This document shows, one piece after another, positions 1-6,140 of a stretch of 11,303 bases of DNA. The notes under the pieces are model-generated. The model was not told the DNA's origin. It saw nothing but the letters and a program-made list of their open reading frames with translations, and did no database searches. Origin of the DNA: Stramenopiles sp. TOSAG23-3 (lineage: Eukaryota > Sar); contig LT642746.1 of NCBI GenBank assembly GCA_900128585.1, positions 1 through 11,303 on the forward strand. The letters run 5' to 3'. Position numbers and translations under genes: made by a program. Position 1 is the first letter of the stretch. Each line of letters starts with the position of its first letter.

Positions 1-87
1 ATATATTTATATCAACAAAATTTAAGTTACGAAAAGTAAGTTACGAATTAAACAATGGAAAGTCCATCTACTAAAACAACTAAAGTA

Positions 88-280
88 ATGCTATTTGATG
101 TCTTTACATTTTGCCATTTTTTTAATGGCTCCTATTCCAGATACAGGAAATAGCATATTATGCTATTTGATGTACTTAGTTTTTGCCATTTTTAAAATTG
201 ATACACCTATGCTATTTCCATATGCACTACTTTTTGACATTTTATCCCATGCTATTTCCATATGCACTACTTTTCGAAAT
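88..280 (+). repeat. Degenerate direct repeats
   Basis: Four units begin with ATGCTATTT: at 88, 160, 209 and 249. The first two share ATGCTATTTGATGT and are each followed by a TTTTGCCATTTTT-like run, spacing 72. The last two share a perfect 26-base match (209-234 and 249-274), spacing 40. They look like a decaying minisatellite with no coding role. Confidence 0.75.
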
Positions 281-291
281 ATTAGCGCTTT

Positions 292-425
292 TTTGCTCAG
301 TATTTTTTTGCTCAGTATTTTTTTTTATTTTTATTTTTTCTTTAAGCTTTGAAGTTTTATCTTTCAATATAAACACAGTATAGAAGAAGAAGAAGAGATC
401 CAGTATTTAACTGCTCAGTATTTTA
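292..425 (+). repeat. Repeated TGCTCAGTATTTT motif
   Basis: TGCTCAGTATTTT occurs twice back to back near 294 and 309, and again near 412. It is a simple AT-rich sequence repeat upstream of the first gene, with no known function. Confidence 0.6.
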
Positions 426-448
426 CTCCTCCCCAAAATGTAGTACCC

Positions 449-478
449 GTACAGGTAGACTGTACCTGGTACCTGTAC
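449..478. repeat. Short inverted repeat
   Basis: GTACAGGTA at 449-457 is the exact reverse complement of TACCTGTAC at 470-478, with a 12-base spacer that itself contains TGTACCTG. It could form a small hairpin or be a dimeric protein-binding site about 150 bases before the ATG at 624. The position is suggestive only. Confidence 0.5.
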
Positions 479-623
479 ACCGAGATGATTACTTGGTATT
501 ATTATTACTATTACACATCCTCATTATTAATTATTTTTAAAATTTTTTATAGTATGTATGAGGAAAAGAAACAAACAGTAACAAAGTTGTTATCAAAACA
601 AAACAAATCAACTAAAAAACAAA

Positions 624-3575
624 ATGAAAGCAACTTTAACTTTTACATTGTTCACCGTTGCATTATTATGCAGTGGTGGTGCTCATGGCGTTCTGTGCCA
701 TGGAACGAAAACCCCATCAGTGGCGGATCGCGCCACTTTAAACATCAACGTCACGACTACGCCAGAAGAACCCGTTCTTCTTCCACTTTTACCAAGCCTA
801 AAAAAGGATAAAGGGACACATCCGTCTCCCGCATCCTATTCTGAGGGTAGGTGGGGGGCTGATGGGAAGACGTGGACCGGGCCGAAAGGGACGGGGGGTC
901 CTGACCAAAGCGCATTCGCTCCAGGGGGAGACCAGGAATCGTTCTTCGGAGCAATGGCTCGAACGTACATTTTGTTCCCTATCCACGCGATACTAAGTCG
1001 CCCACAAAAAGCTTGTGCAGTGTTCTTCGCTTGCAGTTTCTCGGTGGGTGAAATCGACGCAGTTGTGCAGAGCATCGCCGCTCTCCACGCAAAAGATTTC
1101 GTCGCACCGCTACTCATGGTTGCCACCCTTGTGCTGGTTTTCATGGACTGTCTACGTGCCGCCGTCGAACCAATCGAGAAGGCGCCCCACCAGTGCCCTG
1201 GTCGCTTCCAATTCTTTGTCAAAGTGAACGGCAAAACCATCACAATCAACGCACACACCTCGGACACTATTGCCACAATAAAACACAGGGTTAAGGACAA
1301 GGAAGCAATACCCCCAGCGAAACTACGCCTTCAGTTTCACGGAAAAGACCTGGATAATGAGAAATCCGTCGGCAACTACAAGATAATCCGCGAAAGCACG
1401 ATCCACGGGTGCTTGAGGGGACGTGGAGGCATGAAACGACCCTCTCGCGTGACCAATGGGTATCAAGTAGAGGGAGGCGATTTGACCTGTCACGGCCTTA
1501 AGGAAAATAACTACTGCCGTTCAAAATTTGAAAATGATGCTTCGTATATATCCTCATACGACGGCCATCAAGTGTGTCAGGACTGCTATGACACCCTCCT
1601 TCAACCCGCATCTAATGGCTACAGACCAGTGACGACAAAAGAAAAAAGAAGAAAAAGAAGAAAAAGAAGATATGGCAGCGGAGGAAGCTCTTCTTCTACT
1701 ACTCGTCGTTCGACAACACTCGGCATCAACCTGCAGTCTGGACATGGAGTATCGACGGTCACTCCTGTGGCATCTGCTACAGCTGGACACGGTACGATTG
1801 CTACAGATGGCAGCGGAGGAGGAGGGATCTCTTCCTCTTCGAGTGGCGTATCGACGCCCAAACCTGTAGCGTCTGCTACAGCTGGACGCAGAAGAACAAC
1901 AAGAAAAAGAAGAAGAAGAGATGGCAGCGGAGGAAGCTCTTCTTCTACTACTCGTCATTCGACAACACTCGGCATCAACCTGCAGTCTGGACATGGAGTA
2001 TCGACGGTCACTCCTGTGGCATCTGCTCCAGCTGAACGTAGGACGATTGCTACAGATGGCAGCGGAGGAGGAGGAAGCTCTTCTTCTTCAAGTGGCGTAT
2101 CGATGCCTAACCCTGTGGCGTCTGCTACAGCTGGACACAGGACGAGGGGGAGAGGAGGAAGCTCTAGAAAAGAAGATAAAAAAATACCGGATGATATTTT
2201 GGATCTGTTACAAGAAAAATTTAACAGGAAGAAACCCTTTTTTGTGCCAGGCGAAAATGGCCTAACAAGTGACTGGGACAAAACGAACAAATGCCTAATC
2301 TATGTCACCTCCAAAAGAGGAGCTTGGATGAGCAAGGCTGTGAACGAAGGTAAGAAAGGCGCAACGGTTCTTGCTATTTTCCCGGCAGGGACCACTACAG
2401 AGTGGTTCAAAAAATGTATTCTTGAGAATATAAATACAAACCGGGAACTGAACTGTAATGAGAACCCTTTAATCAAGAGATTTTACGCGATCCGTGGCGA
2501 CATCCATCCGAAGCTAGGCGCCAGTCTTATGGTGATAATGGGCCCTAACTTGTCGGGACCTACAAAAGTCAATTGGATCACATTTAAACCACCCCGAAGG
2601 CGTAGGCAGGAAGATGCTGAAAATGACAAAATTGACAAATTCAAAACATTCACCCCTTGTGTTATAGAGAAGCTGTCCAACACATTCAATGGGGGCGAAC
2701 CGATGGAAGACCTCCGCTCGCACGAACCTGGCGCAGTGCTAAACAATATCACCCTCTTCTTTTCTTGTACAAGAAATATCGGTAAATGGCTTAAAAGGGC
2801 GCGAGATCTCGTGGAAAGTAACGACGGGGTGAAAGCCGTTGGCCTCATTCCTGCAAGGACGAATAGCTATTGGTTTTCTGATCTCATTCTTACCCCACCC
2901 TGCCCCACCAGTTTGTTGTTTGTGCAGCAAGGCGTACCGACGCCGCTGCCAGAAGGCGAAAAAAATAGATGGCCGGTGACTATGTACCCAATGTGCGTGG
3001 TAGTCTTGGAGAAGACCAAAGGGAGAGAACAGGCTACACTTGGTGATATAAAATTCAAAACCCCGCGTTTACCGAGATCCCGACCGACTGTATGGATTGA
3101 GGGACGTACTAACATTGAAACGGGAAATGATACTGCGCACGTAGAAGAGCCCGTGCATCAGCTCCAGGGCCTAATTGGGAAGATGTGTATCTTTAAATTG
3201 AGCAACGCCTGGAAAAAATATGCGGTTAGCAGTGTTCACGACCGGAACGTCCGCTTCAGTTGCCCTGGCGACCAATTTGCAATACTACAATACGCACAAC
3301 TTAAAGAAAGGGTTAAGGACCCAGACTCTTTCCGATGGGTGCAAAGCGAAACACGTGAAGAAGGAAACCTCTCCGCTGTCCATGACAGAGCGCGGTGCAA
3401 CCGTTGCCCAGCAGATCGACCAGGTTTGATTAAGTGGTGTTGCGCAAATGTCTTCATTTGTTCGCATTGTGATCTTGCAATCGCCACAAACGAAATTGAT
3501 CTGACGACATTGCCCTCTGACGATGATGAAACGGCAGATGAGGAGGAAGTTGTACTAACAACGGCGCACATCTAA
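624..3575 (+). CDS. Signal peptide/TM protein with ubiquitin-like domain and two degenerate Dam-type methyltransferase modules
   Basis: A 983-residue uninterrupted ORF from a true ATG; I do not recognise the full protein. Visible parts in order: a hydrophobic signal peptide (1 to about 22); a hydrophobic membrane segment at about 159-177; a ubiquitin-like domain (195-269), about half identical to ubiquitin by my eye alignment, ending R-G-R-G-G then Met270; a Cys/His cluster (C289, H290, C298, C318, C321); an Arg/Lys cluster (339-349); a duplicated Gly/Ser/Thr-rich stretch (351 to about 510) with a second basic cluster (422-432). Two modules follow (about 521-645 and 680-797), each with the Dam-family pattern W-x3-A...GxxVxxxxPAxTxxxWF, but the expected NPPY is YVTS in the first and FFSC in the second. 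A C-terminal module has C925, C928, C939, C940, C946 and C949, then an acidic tail. The methyltransferase assignment is by pattern recall; enzymatic activity is unlikely. A fusion of unrelated genes or a domesticated mobile-element protein are alternatives. Confidence 0.8.
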   Translation: MKATLTFTLFTVALLCSGGAHGVLCHGTKTPSVADRATLNINVTTTPEEPVLLPLLPSLKKDKGTHPSPASYSEGRWGADGKTWTGPKGTGGPDQSAFAPGGDQESFFGAMARTYILFPIHAILSRPQKACAVFFACSFSVGEIDAVVQSIAALHAKDFVAPLLMVATLVLVFMDCLRAAVEPIEKAPHQCPGRFQFFVKVNGKTITINAHTSDTIATIKHRVKDKEAIPPAKLRLQFHGKDLDNEKSVGNYKIIRESTIHGCLRGRGGMKRPSRVTNGYQVEGGDLTCHGLKENNYCRSKFENDASYISSYDGHQVCQDCYDTLLQPASNGYRPVTTKEKRRKRRKRRYGSGGSSSSTTRRSTTLGINLQSGHGVSTVTPVASATAGHGTIATDGSGGGGISSSSSGVSTPKPVASATAGRRRTTRKRRRRDGSGGSSSSTTRHSTTLGINLQSGHGVSTVTPVASAPAERRTIATDGSGGGGSSSSSSGVSMPNPVASATAGHRTRGRGGSSRKEDKKIPDDILDLLQEKFNRKKPFFVPGENGLTSDWDKTNKCLIYVTSKRGAWMSKAVNEGKKGATVLAIFPAGTTTEWFKKCILENINTNRELNCNENPLIKRFYAIRGDIHPKLGASLMVIMGPNLSGPTKVNWITFKPPRRRRQEDAENDKIDKFKTFTPCVIEKLSNTFNGGEPMEDLRSHEPGAVLNNITLFFSCTRNIGKWLKRARDLVESNDGVKAVGLIPARTNSYWFSDLILTPPCPTSLLFVQQGVPTPLPEGEKNRWPVTMYPMCVVVLEKTKGREQATLGDIKFKTPRLPRSRPTVWIEGRTNIETGNDTAHVEEPVHQLQGLIGKMCIFKLSNAWKKYAVSSVHDRNVRFSCPGDQFAILQYAQLKERVKDPDSFRWVQSETREEGNLSAVHDRARCNRCPADRPGLIKWCCANVFICSHCDLAIATNEIDLTTLPSDDDETADEEEVVLTTAHI
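1206..1430 (+). other. Ubiquitin-like domain ending in Gly-Gly before Met
   Basis: This segment encodes residues 195-269. It keeps ubiquitin landmarks: FVK near the start, GKTIT, SDTI, DKE-x-IPP, RL-x-F-x-GK-x-L, Y-x-I-x2-EST-x-H, and a C-terminal RGG. Lysines matching K6, K11, K27, K33 and K48 are present; K29 and K63 are Arg. The hydrophobic patch is altered: the I44 position is Gln, V70 is Cys and L8 falls in a one-residue gap. The L73 position is Gly. It is therefore a diverged ubiquitin-like fold, not a conserved ubiquitin copy. The following Met270 makes the Gly-Gly a plausible deubiquitinase cut site (inference). Confidence 0.88.
1672..2150 (+). repeat. In-frame 249-base tandem duplication with internal sub-repeats
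   Basis: ATGGCAGCGGAGGA starts units at 1672 and 1921, exactly 249 bases (83 codons) apart. Each unit contains a related second half starting at 1807 and 2056, again 249 apart. The encoded stretch alternates Gly/Ser runs with Thr/Val/Ala-rich segments ending ASATAG or similar, separated by Arg/Lys clusters. The copies differ by few substitutions, so the duplication looks fairly recent. It is likely a flexible linker between the ubiquitin-like/zinc part and the methyltransferase-like part. Confidence 0.92.
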
Positions 3576-3711
3576 CTGTTTGAACAGACCGGGAACAAAA
3601 GATTTTAATAACTAAGAAGGCGATTAGAGAAAACTTGATCGTAAATAGTATTGTTCTTTTAAATACTAGAATAAAATATTAATAGTTGGCTTAACTTATA
3701 ACTTCTCTCTT
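3576..3711. other. Short convergent intergenic region
   Basis: 136 AT-rich bases separate the stop codons of the 624-3575 gene (+) and ALG11 (-). They must hold both 3' ends. AATAAA at 3670-3675 is a candidate poly(A) signal for the forward gene, about 95 bases after its stop. Confidence 0.5.
3670..3675 (+). terminator. Candidate poly(A) signal AATAAA
   Basis: Canonical AATAAA lies about 95 bases downstream of the stop codon of the 624-3575 gene and before the convergent ALG11 stop. In AT-rich DNA such hexamers arise by chance, so this is tentative. Confidence 0.35.
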
Positions 3712-5158
3712 CTACAACACCAAACTCATGCAGTCCCTAAATTTCTTCTCGAACAATTCCTCTGAAAAGCGTTCGCTGGCATGGCTTCTCGCGTTGGTCC
3801 TTATTTTCGATTTCTTTGCTGGGGACAGGCTGAACACGTTGGCCATGGCTTCCGCGTACTCCTCTGGTTCTACAGCCAAAAACCCAGTCGCACTGTCGTT
3901 TCCCACCTTTGCGCCCGTCTGAAAGCTGGGCACCACAATGTCCATTTGGGGCCCTGCGGAATTGTGCGCAATCGGTATGGCCCCGGCCGCCTGCATTTCC
4001 ACCACTCCAATCCCAAAATGTTCATTCCACATGGTGTGCATACCAGCCTCGGCTCGGCCGAGCCAGGACACGAGCTCGTCCCAGGTAACGTTTCGTCGCA
4101 GCTCTACATTGTCCGCGACGCCGCACTCTTTTGCGTACACCTCCAGCCCATTCGCCAAAGCCTCGTCTCCTTTGTTTCTACAGCTCCCAATCATAACCAA
4201 CCGGACGTCCTGGAACTTTTTCCTGTCGCTGCGCTCCTTCAGAAGAATTTTCATTGCCGCTATCTGCCGCCGTTGGTCTTTCTCCGGGCGGAATTGCGAG
4301 ATTGAGACCACGACCCTTTCCCTCTCCTTCCCATCTATTGGAAGCTTTTGCAACCGCGTCGTATCGCAAGGGGGATAAACGACGTGGGTGTTGCTTTTGG
4401 TGCGTTTCCACAACGAGCGGACGTGGCCGCCGGTCCAAGACGAGTTCACCATAACGACGTCGCAGAAGAAGCCAGCCCAGCTGTACGCGTACGCAAAAAA
4501 TCGGTAGTACCATAGTTTCACAAACGTGCGCGTGGTGCTGCTTGTGATGGCCCCGTCGTTGTTGTACGTCGGCCGACGTTCGGCGACGCGCTTCAACATG
4601 TCTTCGCTGATGGTGGGGTAGTGCACGTACGCCGCCGTCCGGCACCCGCACAGCTTGGCGAGCGGCAGGGTGAACGCACAGCCTGTGGTATCGATAAAAA
4701 CGTCCGGTACAAACTGCCAGAGTGCCTCGAGGGCGACGATCATCGACCCAAAGCTCTGCCCCAACATCGTAAAACGGGGCCACGCCGACGCCTCTAGCAG
4801 ATTCCTTCTCTTCAATCGAACAAACCTAGGCTTGTTTTTCAAGATTATGTTGAAACGGTTCAAGCAGCGCTTAAGAATATCCTCGTCCGGCTCAATGTCA
4901 CCGGTGTAAATGGTCACTGGGATGTCAGACTCTTCCATTGCTTTCACCGCTATCCATAAGACCCGTTCGCCCCCCCCCACACGTGTTGGCGTACGGATGA
5001 AAGAAGGCTATGCTTTTCGCCGGGTTTTTCGACACTTTGAAAAGGTACGAACGGACCAACAAGAGCACCACCAGCCCGCCAACCACCGCCGACAAAAGCG
5101 CATGGTAGTACAGCATGCTCACTGCGGAAGAAAAGAGGTCCAACTGAAGAAGGACCAT
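3712..5158 (-). CDS. ALG11: ALG11-like GDP-mannose:dolichol-linked oligosaccharide alpha-1,2-mannosyltransferase (frame broken)
   Basis: ALG11 adds the fourth and fifth mannoses to the dolichol-linked N-glycan precursor on the cytosolic face of the ER. The first ATG is at 5158 and a single hydrophobic membrane anchor follows at about residues 15-36, as in the family. AFFHPYANTCGGG is read in one frame and GGGERVLW in another, the shift falling in nine G's (minus strand) at 4970-4978. With one G fewer the family motif has its usual length and the protein would be 481 residues, close to human ALG11 (492). Further motifs in order are HYPTISEDML, NSSWTGGHVRSLWK, VYPPCDT, SISQFRPEKD, and EHFGIGVVE, the E-x7-E of GT-B family 4 transferases, then SAGPQMDIV. 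The coding body is otherwise intact, so a one-base assembly or sequencing error is more likely than a pseudogene. The gene converges with the upstream + gene and diverges from the TIM-barrel gene at 6141. Confidence 0.93.
4970..4978 (-). other. Nine-G homopolymer carrying the ALG11 frame break
   Basis: Nine C's on the + strand (G's on the coding strand) lie inside the Gly-rich loop of ALG11. Before the run the frame reads HPYANTC-GGG; after it the correct continuation ERVLW is one base out of step. Eight G's would restore one frame with the conserved loop length. Confidence 0.9.
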
Positions 5159-5243
5159 AGTTATCGTTAAATGCCACAACAAAAATCAAACCTTTCTTAT
5201 TGCACGTTGCAAGATAAGCACACGCGCGCGGAATATAGATACA

Positions 5244-5292
5244 CAGAAAGAGAATGGAAATTTGGGACTCAGAAAGAGAATGGAAATTTGGG
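5244..5292 (+). repeat. 23-base tandem direct repeat, spacing 26
   Basis: CAGAAAGAGAATGGAAATTT plus GGG occurs at 5244-5266 and again at 5270-5292, a perfect repeat with a 26-base period. It lies about 90-130 bases upstream of the ALG11 ATG, so it may be part of that promoter region or simple slippage. Confidence 0.8.
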
Positions 5293-5386
5293 GATTTAAA
5301 TTAGAAATGGAAAGAAACCTAAATTATTGTTCTTTTGAACATTACCACATACGATTAAAAAAAAACTACTTTAAAATTATTTATTT

Positions 5387-5630
5387 AAAAAAAAAAAAAA
5401 AAATGAAAAAGAAGAAGAAAAAGAAGAAGAAGAAAAGGAAGAAGAAGAAGAAGAAGAAGAAGAAGAAAGAAGAAGAAGAAAGAAGAAGAAGAAAGAAGAA
5501 GAAGAAATGAAGAAGAAAGAAGAAGAAGAAAGAAGAAGAAGAAGAAGAAGAAAGAAGAAGAAGAATAAGAAGAAGAAAAAAAAAAGAAAAGAGAAAAAAT
5601 AAAAAAGAAGAAGACAAAAGAAGCCAAGCC
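5387..5630 (+). repeat. Long polypurine GAA/AAG microsatellite
   Basis: A run of A's at about 5387-5402 leads into roughly 185 bases of imperfect AAG/GAA triplets (to about 5588), with only rare T interruptions, then decays into an A/G-rich tail ending near 5627. One strand is almost pure purine. Such mirror-type R/Y tracts can form triplex (H-DNA) structures and expand by slippage (established for GAA repeats). The Lys-rich and Phe/Leu-rich ORFs across it are artefacts of the repeat. Confidence 0.95.
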
Positions 5631-5900
5631 ATAATTAAGGATATGTATTTATAGGAATAATGGAATGAGACACTTTACAATGATAAATCCATTGTAGATA
5701 TAAGTATTTAAATGAAACCATTTCTTCAATATTAATTATAACTAAATAGAATGAAAAAGTAATAAAAATATACCTCTTTTACATACACACAGTATATATA
5801 ATATCATTATTGAACATTTCCTTTTGAATTTTGGTGGATGGATTATCTGGTCCATCCCTCTTCCCTCTCCTCCTCCCTCCTCTCCTCATCTTCTTCTTTC

Positions 5901-5930
5901 TAATAAATAATAATAATAATAATATAATAA
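5901..5930 (+). repeat. AAT trinucleotide run
   Basis: Repeated TAA/AAT triplets follow a pyrimidine-rich stretch. Simple-sequence repeat in the spacer upstream of the 6141 gene. Confidence 0.8.
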
Positions 5931-6140
5931 AAAAATCAATCTTAAAAAAAAAATAAAATATTGTATCTTTTTCAAGGAACGAATTGAAAATAGTATTTAG
6001 AAGAAAGAAGATGAGTAAGCATGAACAGTGTCCTCCATTTGAATGTTTAGAAAGATAGCTATTAATACCCGTTCGGTCCTTCTTCAGACAATACAAACCA
6101 TCAACAGTATTAGTTACACGCAAAGTACAACCCATCATCC

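Larger units (their letters stand above)
1..623. other. AT-rich 5' intergenic region without a credible gene
   Basis: This leader is very AT-rich. Its short ORFs are low-complexity Phe/Tyr/Ser/Ile strings with no recognisable domain, so I call no gene. It holds decayed direct repeats (88-280), repeated TGCTCAGTATTTT motifs (about 292-425), a TATAAA at 368-373 and a short inverted repeat at 449-478. The last 60 bases before the ATG at 624 are A-rich, as expected for a 5' untranslated leader, and the ATG has A at -3. The promoter of the 624-3575 gene presumably lies here, but no element can be assigned firmly. Confidence 0.6.
5159..6140. other. Divergent spacer between ALG11 and TIM-barrel gene, simple-sequence rich
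   Basis: Nearly 1 kb without a credible gene. It holds a 23-base direct repeat (5244-5292), a long A-rich/GAA polypurine tract (about 5387-5588), a pyrimidine-rich stretch around 5850-5900 and an AAT run (about 5901-5930). Both neighbours are transcribed away from it, so it must contain both promoters, but I cannot pick out either. ORFs here are Lys/Glu or Phe/Leu low-complexity strings generated by the repeats. Confidence 0.6.

Noticed and set aside
485-811. 108-codon + ORF overlapping the start of the 624 gene
   Set aside because: Begins with a Tyr run from TAT repeats and overlaps the well-supported signal-peptide frame.
1554-1994. Antisense ORFs over the Gly/Ser repeat
   Set aside because: Their Ser/Arg/Ala repeats mirror the 249-base duplication on the sense strand.
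1672-2150. CRISPR-like spaced repeats
   Set aside because: The repeats are coding, in frame, 249 bases long and tandem with no unique spacers, in a eukaryotic gene.
5262-5510. Lys-rich (+) and Phe/Leu-rich (-) ORFs over the GAA tract
   Set aside because: Pure products of the triplet repeat; no non-repetitive sequence.
5779-6138. 119-codon minus ORF with hydrophobic stretch
   Set aside because: AT-rich low-complexity translation with Phe/Ile/Leu runs from simple repeats; no family resemblance.
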